Source of the DNA: Candidatus Avispirillum faecium
GTDB taxonomy: Bacteria > Bacillota > Clostridia > Oscillospirales > CAG-272
Direction of reading: 5' to 3'
Length of the DNA: 60,155 nucleotides
NCBI GenBank assembly: GCA_904396155.1
Contig: CAJFOI010000019.1
Span: forward strand, 1-60,155
The position numbers and the translations under genes were made by a program. The notes under the pieces are model-generated. The model was given only the letters and a program-made list of their open reading frames with translations. It was not told the origin of the DNA and made no database searches. Below, piece by piece: positions 16,356-24,995 of this stretch. Positions within the stretch are counted from its first letter, which is position 1. Every line of letters starts with the position of its first letter.

Positions 16356-17659
16356 AAATGTGCCCGCCTCTTTGCAGGGTTGTTGATCACACTACCAGTC
16401 TCATCAAACCGGGAGCCATGACACGGACAATCCCATGTTCCCTCCGTACAATTTTTATGCAGTTTGCACCCCATATGGGTACACCGCGGGCCACCGAAGC
16501 TAAGCAGGCTGGCGGCGGCAGAACAAAGATTGGACGCAAGCTGCAGTCCCGCCATCGGCCGGCGGGGAGAATACAACGCTTCCAAATCACTTTTTCCATG
16601 TACAATCAAATCCCCCAGAAGCCGGCTTGCCACCATGGAGCCTGTCATCCCCCATTTGCTCATTCCGGTTGCTACATACAAATGCTTTGTTCCCCACCGA
16701 TGGCGTCCAATATAGGGGATACTGTCCAAACTCATACAGTCCTGGGTCGCCCAAGAATAGTGTTCCTCTGCCTCCGGCCACGCCGTTCTTGCCAGTTCCC
16801 GCAGCCGGGTGTATCCTCCGCCTTTTTTTCCGGTTTTGTGACCGCCGCCCCCCACAAGAAGCAGATCGCGATAGGTACGAAAAGAATACCCGTCCTGCTG
16901 TGCATCCACATACATGCCATCCAATGCCTGCGCCCTTTTTAGTGCAATGACATAACTGCGGTGCTGGTACAGTTTCATAAAATACATCCCCGGAATGTCA
17001 AGCAGCGGATAATGGGTGGCCAGCACAATATGTTCCGCCCGAATGCTTCCCTCACTTGTCTCCGCTACGCCGTCCTCTATTTTTCGCACAAAGGTATTTT
17101 CATAAATCTCTATATTTTCTGCAAGTGCCAAAAGTAACTTCAGAGGGTGGATCTGTCCCTGTCGGGGCATTCCCAATACGCCCGCCGCAGAAATAGGTAC
17201 CGGTATTTTCTCCGTAATATCCGCCGCAAGGCCCAGTTTTTGATAGGCCCGCGCCTCCCGCTCCAATTTGTCCCGCTGTTCTCTCACATATACAAAGGCA
17301 GTCTCTTCTTCAAAATCACAGGGATACTTCTGCGACAAGCTTCGAAAATCGGCAACTGCCTGTTGGTTTGCCTGCAAATATGCTGCTGCCGCTTCCAGCC
17401 CCCGGCGCCGGAGAATATCGTCGTAAATTAGTCCGTGCTGCGCCGTCACCTTTGCCGTAGTATTTTGGGTGACGCCGCCTCCCACTGTCCGCCCCTCTGC
17501 AACAACGCACCCCACACCTGCCTGTCCCAGCCGGTACGCAGTCAAAATTCCTGCCATTCCCCCGCCGATCACAAGTACATCCGTTTTAATATTTCCCTTC
17601 AGCGAGGGGCGCGGCTTTCTATCCGATTTTTGGATACCGATGCTCCATACAGACTCCAT
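16352..17659 (-). CDS. FAD-dependent oxidoreductase with C-terminal Rieske domain
   Basis: A 435-residue DAO-type flavoprotein. The FAD-binding GGGMAGILTAYRLGQAGVGCVVAEG (about residues 32-56) is followed by the family's GGGVTQNTTAKVTAQHGL. The C-terminus carries a [2Fe-2S] Rieske cluster site: Cys393-x-His395 and Cys411-x-x-His414 (CTHMGC and CPCHGSRFD). Related proteins are about 500 residues with a full Rieske fold; here the strand region before CTH is missing some 40 residues and the protein ends soon after the second ligand pair, so the domain is short. Substrate unknown; family members are predicted to move electrons between a flavin and a ferredoxin-like centre. Confidence 0.88.
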   Translation of the reverse strand: MESVWSIGIQKSDRKPRPSLKGNIKTDVLVIGGGMAGILTAYRLGQAGVGCVVAEGRTVGGGVTQNTTAKVTAQHGLIYDDILRRRGLEAAAAYLQANQQAVADFRSLSQKYPCDFEEETAFVYVREQRDKLEREARAYQKLGLAADITEKIPVPISAAGVLGMPRQGQIHPLKLLLALAENIEIYENTFVRKIEDGVAETSEGSIRAEHIVLATHYPLLDIPGMYFMKLYQHRSYVIALKRAQALDGMYVDAQQDGYSFRTYRDLLLVGGGGHKTGKKGGGYTRLRELARTAWPEAEEHYSWATQDCMSLDSIPYIGRHRWGTKHLYVATGMSKWGMTGSMVASRLLGDLIVHGKSDLEALYSPRRPMAGLQLASNLCSAAASLLSFGGPRCTHMGCKLHKNCTEGTWDCPCHGSRFDETGSVINNPAKRRAHL

Positions 17660-17731
17660 TTTCTGCCCTCCATTTTACAATTATGTTCCGCTGGAAGTGT
17701 TCCCGGAAAATGTGCAAATGATTCCAAACCC

Positions 17732-17760
17732 TTGACAAATGAATAAAATCTGTATAAAAT
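17732..17760 (+). promoter_or_regulatory. promoter upstream of the lipoprotein pair
   Basis: TTGACA (17732-17737), 17 bases, TAAAAT (17755-17760). The transcript would begin near 17767, some 275 bases before the first lipoprotein start. Confidence 0.65.
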
Positions 17761-17864
17761 AAAAATACAGAGGACAGTCGGCACACAAGCTGTAAAGGGT
17801 GCATTTTAATGAAGATTCACAGTTTATATTATAGGGTACCGCCTCCCTCCGAAAAAAACCATAC

Positions 17865-17900
17865 AAGGCCACAAAACGGTTTTTGTTTTGCGGCCTTTTT
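17865..17900 (+). terminator. intrinsic terminator inside the leader of the lipoprotein genes
   Basis: AAGGCC-A-CAAAAC pairs with GTTTTG-C-GGCCTT and a T-run follows. It sits between the promoter at 17732 and the first lipoprotein at 18041, so it either ends a short transcript of about 130 bases or acts as an attenuator. The rest of the 17660-18040 gap has no convincing gene; a 70-codon frame from 17809 runs through the hairpin and is not believed. Confidence 0.75.
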
Positions 17901-17969
17901 GTATTGGATACAATGTGGTTTAATCCCGCGCGCTTTATTGTGCAGCCTGGAACAAAACACAAAAAAGGT

Positions 17970-18312
17970 GAAAAATCAAAACTTTCCGTATTCCCGCACA
18001 GCACACCATCGTACAGATTGATTTTGAAAAGGAGTACATCATGAAAACAAAACTTATTAGCTTGCTTTTGTCCTGCATGGTGTTTGTTTCTCTTGCAGCG
18101 TGTACGGAGGGCCCAGGCGCTGCATCGGATGAAACTACCGGAGGAACAACAGCTGCACAGACTACGGAGGAAATCACGACTTTGGATGATACAACAGCAG
18201 AGGAAACAACAGATGTGCCATCTGCGGTCCTTGCCTTCAATGAGGATTTGCTCTCTGACATCGGCCTCACCTATTCCGAGCTTGTGGAAAAGCATGGAGA
18301 AAAAGTGGATGT
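17970..18312 (+). repeat. tandem duplication, copy 1
   Basis: A block of about 343 bases, covering 71 bases of leader and the first ~90 codons of a lipoprotein gene, recurs at 18804-19146 with only scattered mismatches (offset 834). Similarity then stops abruptly inside the coding region. Confidence 0.9.
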
Positions 18313-18733
18313 CAAAGGATGTGAAGGGGGGATAGGCTATGTGTTAGTAAATGGATACGGGGCCTATGCATGGGGCTTAGATGAACTTGATTATGGAAAA
18401 GAATTTCAGACGGGAGAAGGATATCCCTTACCAAGAGATGCATCAGGAAACATACTTTATGAAGATATCCAACTACCAGATGCAGAACAGCCATGCAGAT
18501 ATATTTTCCAAATAAAAGCAAAAGACGCATTTGTCGATGCCTCTTTCCCGCTTAATGTTTCTGAAATTCAAAGTATGAACGATATCAGCAATTATAGCTC
18601 CGGGGAGGATGGAATTGCAACCTCGTTTAAGAACTATTTGACTTTTGAATATGATAAAGTGATTGTTTCCGTTTATTATAATGATCCTGATACTATTGAT
18701 TCTAATTCCCGGGTTGATATCCGGTTTTCCTGA
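18041..18733 (+). CDS. lipoprotein of unknown function (first of a tandem pair)
   Basis: A 230-residue exported lipoprotein: MKTKLISLLLSCMVFVSLAAC is a type II signal peptide with the lipidated Cys at 21, followed by a 40-residue Thr/Glu/Asp-rich linker that probably spans the wall. The globular part begins near AVLAFNEDLLSDIGLTYSELVEKHGE, a short helix pair, then mostly strand-forming sequence. I recognise no family. The first 89 residues differ from the next gene's product at only two positions, whereas the C-terminal ~140 residues are clearly diverged though still alignable (PLPRDASGNI, SGEDG-A/F-T-S). Start after AAAAGGAG. Confidence 0.8.
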   Translation: MKTKLISLLLSCMVFVSLAACTEGPGAASDETTGGTTAAQTTEEITTLDDTTAEETTDVPSAVLAFNEDLLSDIGLTYSELVEKHGEKVDVKGCEGGIGYVLVNGYGAYAWGLDELDYGKEFQTGEGYPLPRDASGNILYEDIQLPDAEQPCRYIFQIKAKDAFVDASFPLNVSEIQSMNDISNYSSGEDGIATSFKNYLTFEYDKVIVSVYYNDPDTIDSNSRVDIRFS

Positions 18734-18803
18734 ATCTCTCCGCAGTTCGACAAAACTTACTGTTATTCTATTGTATACTATAGCAAATTACAGGAAAGAA
18801 GAT

Positions 18804-19146
18804 GAAAAATCAAAACTTTGCGTATTCCCGCACAGCACACCATCGTACAAATTTATTTTGAGAAGGAGTACATCATGAAAACAAAACTTATTAGCTTGCT
18901 TTTGTCCTGCATGGTGTTTGTTTCTCTTGCAGCGTGTACGGAAGACCCAGGCGCTGCGTCGGATGAAACTACCGGAGAAACAACAGCCGCACAGACTACG
19001 GAGGAAATCACAACTTTGGATGATACAACAGCAGAGGAAACAACAGATGTGCCATCTGCGGTCCTTGCCTTCAATGAGGATTTGCTCTCCGACATTGGCC
19101 TCACCTATTCCGAGCTTGTGGAAAAGCATGGAGAAAAAGTGAATGT
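18804..19146 (+). repeat. tandem duplication, copy 2
   Basis: Second copy of the block described at 17970-18312, including the ribosome site and the leader segment CGTATTCCCGCACAGCACAC. Confidence 0.9.
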
Positions 19147-19570
19147 TACAGGTCGCGGCGGCGGTTTGGGATACTATTTTGAAAATGGATATGGCGCATA
19201 TATATGGGGTTTTGAGCAACTTGACTATGGACGGGAGATCGAAAGTGGAGAAGCCTTTCCCCTTCCAAGAGATGCATCGGGAAATATTATAGACGATGAA
19301 AATATTGCGTTGCCAAAAACAGACGTAGAATGCTACGACATTATATCCATTCCAATTGAAAATTTGTTTGCCAGCGCCACTTATCCTATAAACTTGTCCG
19401 ATATACAAAAATTAGACGGAGTAATCAATTATCAAACTGGGGAGGATGGATTTGTCACCTCACTCAAATACTATTCGACTTTCATATATGAGGGAGCAAA
19501 AATATTTATTTATCACAATGATTTGAACCAAATTGACACAGAGGCACAAGCGACAGTTCAGGCATCTTAA
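18875..19570 (+). CDS. lipoprotein of unknown function (second of a tandem pair)
   Basis: A 231-residue paralogue of the preceding gene with the same signal peptide, lipobox Cys21 and acidic Thr-rich linker; residues 1-89 are nearly identical (G24D, G35E changes). From residue 90 the sequence diverges (NVTGRGGGLGYYFENGYGAY...). The start at 18875 is set by GAGAAGGAG and by the paralogue. It lies 41 bases before the M23 peptidase gene, so the three may form one unit. A membrane-anchored decoy, adhesin or immunity role would all fit; nothing in the sequence decides. Confidence 0.8.
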   Translation: MKTKLISLLLSCMVFVSLAACTEDPGAASDETTGETTAAQTTEEITTLDDTTAEETTDVPSAVLAFNEDLLSDIGLTYSELVEKHGEKVNVTGRGGGLGYYFENGYGAYIWGFEQLDYGREIESGEAFPLPRDASGNIIDDENIALPKTDVECYDIISIPIENLFASATYPINLSDIQKLDGVINYQTGEDGFVTSLKYYSTFIYEGAKIFIYHNDLNQIDTEAQATVQAS

Positions 19571-19611
19571 ATCTAAAATAAAAAATTTTGTAACAAAGGA
19601 GGGAAAACACT

Positions 19612-20913
19612 GTGAAAGTCAAATTCAGAATTTTTACTGTTATTTTAGCAATTTTTATTATTTCTCCGTTTTATCTAACATTTGTAGATGCAGAGGAAGA
19701 CTTATACAACGAAGAGATAACTCAGCCGTGCCCACACAACACTTTATACAATTTTGATGAGGAAAACAAAACCTTGAACGGTGTGTACGAAGGGAACCGG
19801 GTGGAAGCTTTGCTTTCTGATATCGCATTTGTGGGAGATAAAGCTGTTGTTTTATACAACGGGGAGACAGTAACGGAAGGCGAGCTCCAAATCGGGATGC
19901 TCGTACAAATATACCACAATGATACATTGTTTGGGGAATATGTAATTCAAGAGCTATTGGAACCGTTTCCGGAAGTTCCTGCTCCCATGCAAGAAAACAC
20001 ATCCTCCAGCATATCCACTCAAACCAATGTCTCAACATTGTCAGCCGGAAATGCTTACGGATTCATACTTCCTTTAGATGGAATGAATCTTACATCTAAC
20101 ATATCTCAATATTTTGGAGGCGAGCACCGCGGTATAGATATTTCATGGGGTGGAATAAATGGAACTCCAATCCGGGCAGTGAAAGCCGGCACTGTTGACG
20201 CCACAAATATTGATTGGACATACGGAAATCACATACGAATTGATCATGGAAATGGGCAAAAAACGCTATATGCACATATGAAATATACACCCTTAGTCAG
20301 CAGTGGAGAAAATGTTGCTCAAGGACAAATTATAGGATATGTCGGAAATACAGGAAATGTTTATCCTGAGCCAACGGAAAGTAACCCAACAGCAGGCACA
20401 CATCTCCACTTTGAAGTAACTGTAAATGGTACTCTCAAAAATCCCATCATCTATCTGACCGGTGCCCCCACCTACGGTGGTTCCACTCATTCCCACAATT
20501 ATCAATACTTTTACGAAGGCAACCACCCCCACAGAGAATATATGGAATGTTCCTGCGGAGACGTCTACTTACTGGGGACCAACGCTGCAACGTATACAAA
20601 CGTAAATTATGAAGCCAGCCATCCTCACCGGATTTATGGAACCTGCACCTGCTGCAACACCGTCCAATATACCGGAGAAACCGAAAACTTATATAAGTAT
20701 TACTATGAAGGCAACCATCCCCACAGAGAATATATGGAATGTTCCTGCGGAGATGTCTACTTACTGGGGACCAACGCTGCAACATACACAAACGTAAATT
20801 ATGAGGCAGCGCATCCTCATAAAATCTATGGAACCTGCACCTGTTGCAACACCGTCCAATATACCGGAGAAATCAAAGATTACGTTTCTTCCTGTACCCA
20901 GTGCAACACTTAA
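19612..20913 (+). CDS. M23-family metallo-endopeptidase with Cys/His-rich repeats
   Basis: A 433-residue secreted protein starting at GTG 19612 behind AAAGGAGGG. Signal peptide 1-27 (cleavage near VDA). Residues 28-150 are an unassigned N-terminal domain. The LytM/M23 domain (about 148-285) has the zinc ligands His172 and Asp176 in HRGID and His266 in the HLH motif (264-266), with a further active-site His222 (LYAHM); such enzymes cut peptide cross-links of peptidoglycan. Residues 301-356 and 365-420 are two nearly identical 56-residue repeats, each holding two H-P-H-[RK]-x-Y-x-x-C-x-C units, and the tail ends CTQCNT. The repeats could bind zinc or wall polymer; this is inference. Confidence 0.9.
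   Translation: MKVKFRIFTVILAIFIISPFYLTFVDAEEDLYNEEITQPCPHNTLYNFDEENKTLNGVYEGNRVEALLSDIAFVGDKAVVLYNGETVTEGELQIGMLVQIYHNDTLFGEYVIQELLEPFPEVPAPMQENTSSSISTQTNVSTLSAGNAYGFILPLDGMNLTSNISQYFGGEHRGIDISWGGINGTPIRAVKAGTVDATNIDWTYGNHIRIDHGNGQKTLYAHMKYTPLVSSGENVAQGQIIGYVGNTGNVYPEPTESNPTAGTHLHFEVTVNGTLKNPIIYLTGAPTYGGSTHSHNYQYFYEGNHPHREYMECSCGDVYLLGTNAATYTNVNYEASHPHRIYGTCTCCNTVQYTGETENLYKYYYEGNHPHREYMECSCGDVYLLGTNAATYTNVNYEAAHPHKIYGTCTCCNTVQYTGEIKDYVSSCTQCNT
20512..20679 (+). repeat. in-frame repeat 1 of the M23 protein
   Basis: 168 bases coding for 56 residues (YEGNHPHREYMECSCG... to ...CCNTVQYTGE), repeated at 20704-20871 with few base changes. Confidence 0.9.
20704..20871 (+). repeat. in-frame repeat 2 of the M23 protein
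   Basis: Second copy of the 168-base unit; protein differences are confined to S/A and R/K changes near the second HPH motif. Confidence 0.9.
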
Positions 20914-20914
20914 A

Positions 20915-20948
20915 AAAACAGGCGGCGAAACATTTCGCCGCCTGTTTT
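20915..20948. terminator. bidirectional terminator
   Basis: AAAACAGGCGGCGAAA (20915-20930) pairs with TTTCGCCGCCTGTTTT (20933-20948). T/A runs on both sides serve the M23 gene and the convergent solute-binding protein gene. Confidence 0.9.
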
Positions 20949-20961
20949 ATGAAAGCATCCT

Positions 20962-22494
20962 TTATTCAGCAGATTCGTTTTTCTCTGCCATCGCAAGAAC
21001 TTCCAGATAGAAGTCTGTCAGCTCATTTTCCATCCGTCTTTCGGCACGGGTATAAGTAGACTGCGCCGTATTGGGATTTTCATAAATCGCATCCTTCGTC
21101 TCCTGGAAGGTGGTCAGTCCCATCATGTCCGTAAACTCATACCGGATCGTATCACGGATGAGGTCCATCATTTCCTTGTCATTTTCGTCCTTCAGACGCT
21201 GATTGGACAGCACTTCGTCATAGTACTTGGGAAGCAGGATCTCATTGGATTTTGCCGCCATGTACTCCAGAATCATACCGGTCCTCTCCGGCCCTGCTGT
21301 GCTCATATCTGTTCTGTAGGTAGCAGGAATGGCAAAAATGGAAGCCAGGCAATCCACCGTGCTGTAATACTGCTCCTGGTTCTCGTCATATTTCGGCAGA
21401 GGCAAAATCCCGTACTCAGATTCCATATTTCTGAATTCACTGGTCAAATACGCATTGCCTGCACAGAACAATGCATGGTCCTGGGCAAAGAAGGAACGGG
21501 CATATTCCCACATGTCTTGGTAGCCAGTGGTATCTGCACCTTCCCACAGCTCTTCATAGGTCTTTACATAGTCGCTGTCGCTGTATACAGCATGCACTTT
21601 CTCTGCAATGTTAAGCACTTTCTGATCGTAAATGCTGATCGTGTAAGTGTCATCGTCATTTTTGATCGTATTGAATACGCCGCTGGCATTGGAAGCAAAT
21701 GTACCCAGTCCGTTTCCGTCCACCAAACCGTATACGTCATTTTTGGTAATGGAGCCGTCGCCGTCTTCATCATTGGATACAACGGTGAGCATGTTCAGGT
21801 AGGTATCCAGCGTCCATTTTCCTTCTCTGACCAGATCATAAACAGACGCACCGAACTCCGACTCCACATTGTAGTCTTCCATCAGTTGCTTGTTGTAGAA
21901 CAGAAGTCCTGCCCACTCCAGCTTGTTCATGGAGATGTCGTTGATACTCAGATATTGCTTGCCGGCAATGGTCAAATCATCCGTTGCCGAAGGACTCCAA
22001 TACTCCTTGCTGTAATCTACGTTCTGCAGTGTATTGAAATCGGCAAAATAGTTCTGGGTGATACAGTTTCCAAGCTTGTAACCCCAGCCATAGATCACAT
22101 CATAGTTAAATTCACCGGACATGACCAGCGTCTGCAAAAGCTCCGCCGGATCCCCGTTGATCTCTTCCCGCGTCGTAATATTTACGTTGTACTTCTCTTC
22201 TACGGCCAGATTTCTCTCAAAGACCGCATCGTTGATCACGCTGCCCGTATAAGACTCCGCATCAATATAGGGTCCGCCATAGTAGTCCTTTGTGGTGTCC
22301 GTGTGCTTGATTACCAGAAAGGTAAAATCCTCGTTGTCGTAGTCCGCAGCCGGATACGCATCATCCACATCGCCGCCTTCATCTTCGGGACGGGTCCACT
22401 CTGAATCACCGCCACCTTCTTCCGCACAAGCGGCAAACAGGACGGCAACCATGGAAACAACCAAGAGCAGAGCTAAGATCTTTTTTGTTTTCAT
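20962..22494 (-). CDS. extracellular solute-binding lipoprotein
   Basis: A 510-residue lipoprotein with signal peptide and lipobox LFAAC (Cys23), then an acidic linker (GGGDSEWTRPEDEGGDVDD). The body fits the large family 1 solute-binding proteins of carbohydrate ABC importers: two-lobed, aromatic-rich, with segments such as NLAVEEKYNVNIT near the N-terminal lobe, WTLDTYLNMLTVVSNDEDGDGSI, and ILPLPKYDENQEQYYSTVDCLASIFAIPA, shared in pattern with the lipoprotein at 58527. It is the last gene of an operon with an isomerase-like protein and an amidohydrolase, 27 bases downstream. No permease or ATPase gene is nearby, so the importer partners must be elsewhere. Confidence 0.85.
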   Translation of the reverse strand: MKTKKILALLLVVSMVAVLFAACAEEGGGDSEWTRPEDEGGDVDDAYPAADYDNEDFTFLVIKHTDTTKDYYGGPYIDAESYTGSVINDAVFERNLAVEEKYNVNITTREEINGDPAELLQTLVMSGEFNYDVIYGWGYKLGNCITQNYFADFNTLQNVDYSKEYWSPSATDDLTIAGKQYLSINDISMNKLEWAGLLFYNKQLMEDYNVESEFGASVYDLVREGKWTLDTYLNMLTVVSNDEDGDGSITKNDVYGLVDGNGLGTFASNASGVFNTIKNDDDTYTISIYDQKVLNIAEKVHAVYSDSDYVKTYEELWEGADTTGYQDMWEYARSFFAQDHALFCAGNAYLTSEFRNMESEYGILPLPKYDENQEQYYSTVDCLASIFAIPATYRTDMSTAGPERTGMILEYMAAKSNEILLPKYYDEVLSNQRLKDENDKEMMDLIRDTIRYEFTDMMGLTTFQETKDAIYENPNTAQSTYTRAERRMENELTDFYLEVLAMAEKNESAE

Positions 22495-22521
22495 CGTTTC
22501 ATCTCCATTATATAAAATTTA

Positions 22522-23910
22522 TTATTGAACCTTTATGATACGCAACCCCAACAGCCTGCCGAAAAATTCCAGTTCCGCAAGAGATGCGCCATAAACAAGA
22601 GAAGAGTGATGGGTGACACCCGCACAGCTGATCGCCTCCAAAAATGCAGGAATTGGCATACAGGGTTGCATCCACCCCCGGACGACGCCCCCAAAGCGAT
22701 CCCCCGGATGTTCCAACATCTTCACAGGGGAAATCAGCATGGCATATCCATTCTCATCCTGGAAAACATTTGCAAATATTGCATCCCCCGAACGATAGCA
22801 GCCGTAGCATACCACCGGATCCTCTGCATCTCCAAAGACAAAGGGAATCTCCCGGATCTCCGGTCTTCCGTCGCAAAGTGCCAGATTAAATTCACCCATG
22901 TGAGACAAAAAGAGCGAATTTTCCTTCCAATCGGGACAGAAAATCTCTACAAACGTAGCATCCTCAAACCCCCGAATCAATGCACCGGTGACGGCGGCTG
23001 TGAGCACATCTCCTTCTCCCGCATAGCCGATCCCCCGGGCCATGGCCTTGCACGCCTCCATAAAGGGCATCACCGTCAACCCGTTTTCCGGGCGGATCTC
23101 CCGAAAGTTTATCGTAAAGGCATCCAGCCGCTCCTGCTCGATCCACTTGCGCACCACAAGACAGTTGCGCACTGTTCTTTCATGGGTTGCTCTGGAGAAG
23201 GGCTCCAGCACCTGACAGGTCTCCAGATCCCGTCGGATCTCTTGATCGATTTCTTCTTCGGTCACAGCATCGGCAAATGCAGAAAGTGTTTCTCCCTTCG
23301 CATATACGGCCGTCACGCCGAACCGGTCCAAAAGCGCCTTGTCGGAAATGAGAAAATCACCCATTCCGTCAAAGCTCCCGCCGATCGTCCCCACTCTGGA
23401 CCCGGCAAGACTTTCCGCACCGGCCGCGGCCTGTGCCAGCCTGCCCGCGCGTTTTACCACATCCGACTGGGGCCATGGCCCCGCTGCGATGGCGTATACC
23501 TTTCCGCGCCTGCGCAGCATGTTGGTCATATCCATCACACCGTGAATTCCGTGATTGATATTTACTTCATCCGGCGACTGCGCAGGTCCAAAGTCAAAGG
23601 TCTCCGTCGTATCCAGCACTACGATAGGCAGCTTTGTTGCAGCAAGCACATCCACCGATTCCAGGGACGGGGAATACGCCGCATGCCATGTGACGATACA
23701 GTCCACCCCTTCTTTCTCAAACCGGGCAACTGCTGCGGCAAACTCCTCTCTTACGCGGCAAAAGGAAGTCCGCACAACGGAAAACCCATCCCGTTCAAAC
23801 TCCGTCGCCAGCCTTTCATAAAACGGCTCCAGCCGCTCCCGGATCGTCAACCCGCAATCATCATACAGCTTTATATACAGGGGCAAAAAGCCAATCTTAC
23901 ATTTTTTCAT
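22522..23910 (-). CDS. L-fucose/L-arabinose isomerase-like protein
   Basis: A 462-residue protein of the FucI/AraA-like superfamily: N-terminal Rossmann-like domain (MKKCKIGFLPLYIKLYDDCG, CIVTWHAAYSPSLES, LPIVVLDTTETFDF), a second domain with NINHGIHGVMDMTNMLRRRGK and VGTIGGSFDGMGDF, and a C-terminal half with RPENGLTVMPFMEACKAMARGIGYAGEGDVLTAAVTGAL, which resembles the metal-site region (Glu then Asp). These enzymes interconvert aldoses and ketoses using Mn(II). The exact substrate is not evident and many such proteins are uncharacterised. It lies between an amidohydrolase (20-base gap) and a solute-binding lipoprotein, suggesting sugar or sugar-derivative catabolism. Confidence 0.75.
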   Translation of the reverse strand: MKKCKIGFLPLYIKLYDDCGLTIRERLEPFYERLATEFERDGFSVVRTSFCRVREEFAAAVARFEKEGVDCIVTWHAAYSPSLESVDVLAATKLPIVVLDTTETFDFGPAQSPDEVNINHGIHGVMDMTNMLRRRGKVYAIAAGPWPQSDVVKRAGRLAQAAAGAESLAGSRVGTIGGSFDGMGDFLISDKALLDRFGVTAVYAKGETLSAFADAVTEEEIDQEIRRDLETCQVLEPFSRATHERTVRNCLVVRKWIEQERLDAFTINFREIRPENGLTVMPFMEACKAMARGIGYAGEGDVLTAAVTGALIRGFEDATFVEIFCPDWKENSLFLSHMGEFNLALCDGRPEIREIPFVFGDAEDPVVCYGCYRSGDAIFANVFQDENGYAMLISPVKMLEHPGDRFGGVVRGWMQPCMPIPAFLEAISCAGVTHHSSLVYGASLAELEFFGRLLGLRIIKVQ

Positions 23911-23930
23911 ATAAGTTTATGTTCCTCTTA

Positions 23931-24959
23931 TCAAAAGTCTACGTGAAACAGCCTGGCTGCATTGCCGCATAGAATATCCTCCACATCCGCCTTTGTCAGA
24001 CAAAGTTCCTGGGCACACCGCTTGAATGCACGCAGTTCCTCATACATGAAGGTCGTCATCTGTGCAGTATCGTCCGTTTCCTGCATGTTGGGATCTCCGG
24101 ATACATCTCCATATGCCCCCCGGGGCACCACATTCACATAATGGTCATCTTTACAGATCCGGTACATGCGCATTTTCGTAATAGGCATATCAGAACCGAA
24201 CAGCAACCGCTTTGTCCCCACCGCTTCGATGCACTTCACCATGGCAAGGGTGAGGGTGTTTGCGGTAAAATCAAAAAGCAAGTTTTTGGTGTTTTTCAAA
24301 ACAGAGAAGGCATCTCCGATATCGCCAGGCACATACGCGCGGCCTATATGGGCAATGATCACCTTTGCACCGGGATATTTTTCCTCGATCTCCATCATCT
24401 GTGCCAGATTCACCGGATCCCGCAGACGCAGGGATCGGGGAATGTGAAGCATAACCACCCCGCCCAGTTCATCCATCAATTGCAGATGGGCATGGGGCAG
24501 AAAGTCGAAAATCCGCACCTCTCCCGCAGGAATATATGAGGGAGAGTTATTGAGATAGGGCTTGATCCCGCAAAACCCGCTCTCCATCGCCCTGCGGATC
24601 TCCTCCACAGGTGTATCCCAATTGGTACAATACAGAGCGGGAAGATTCTTTTCCTTTGCACAAGAAAGTACATAGGGATTGACCTCGTCCAGCTTGCAGG
24701 TAGGCATTCCCATGATCACCGCTTTCACAGTCTTGCCGGGAAACATCTGCAAAAAAGACTGTTCCATGTCCTCAATGGTCAAATCCGGCGCAACCATATG
24801 CGGCCAGTTTACACAACCCTTGCGGTTTTCCGGGCGAACCCGCTGCATCTCCTCTTTATAGATATGTACATGGGCGTCCAATATATGATCCGGCAAAAAA
24901 TCCGCCAGCTCTTCCTCATACACCTTCCGGTCGTAATCCGTAACCTGCACGCCGAACAT
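23931..24959 (-). CDS. amidohydrolase_2-family metal-dependent hydrolase
   Basis: A 342-residue TIM-barrel hydrolase. Metal-ligand motifs are HILDAHVHIY at the N-terminus (HxH), GIKPYLNN with a Lys, MLHIPRS and KVIIAHIGRAY (His), and FGSDMP (Asp) towards the C-terminus, the amidohydrolase_2 pattern. The family includes lactonases, decarboxylases and sugar-acid hydrolases. The start is the ATG at 24959 (MFGVQVTDYD) after GGGGGCGG; upstream in-frame sequence overlaps the promoter. First gene of a three-gene operon; with the isomerase-like gene it may degrade a lactone or deoxy sugar, which is inference only. Confidence 0.82.
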   Translation of the reverse strand: MFGVQVTDYDRKVYEEELADFLPDHILDAHVHIYKEEMQRVRPENRKGCVNWPHMVAPDLTIEDMEQSFLQMFPGKTVKAVIMGMPTCKLDEVNPYVLSCAKEKNLPALYCTNWDTPVEEIRRAMESGFCGIKPYLNNSPSYIPAGEVRIFDFLPHAHLQLMDELGGVVMLHIPRSLRLRDPVNLAQMMEIEEKYPGAKVIIAHIGRAYVPGDIGDAFSVLKNTKNLLFDFTANTLTLAMVKCIEAVGTKRLLFGSDMPITKMRMYRICKDDHYVNVVPRGAYGDVSGDPNMQETDDTAQMTTFMYEELRAFKRCAQELCLTKADVEDILCGNAARLFHVDF

Positions 24960-24995
24960 CGGCACCGCCCCCAATCTATCAATATTACAGTATAA

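Noticed and set aside
17809-18021. 70-codon plus-strand frame in the lipoprotein leader
   Set aside because: It passes through the terminator hairpin, lacks a ribosome site and has no protein-like features.
17681-18295. 204-codon minus-strand frame, with a look-alike at 18788-19408
   Set aside because: Both are antisense to the tandem lipoproteins; their similarity merely reflects the duplicated DNA.
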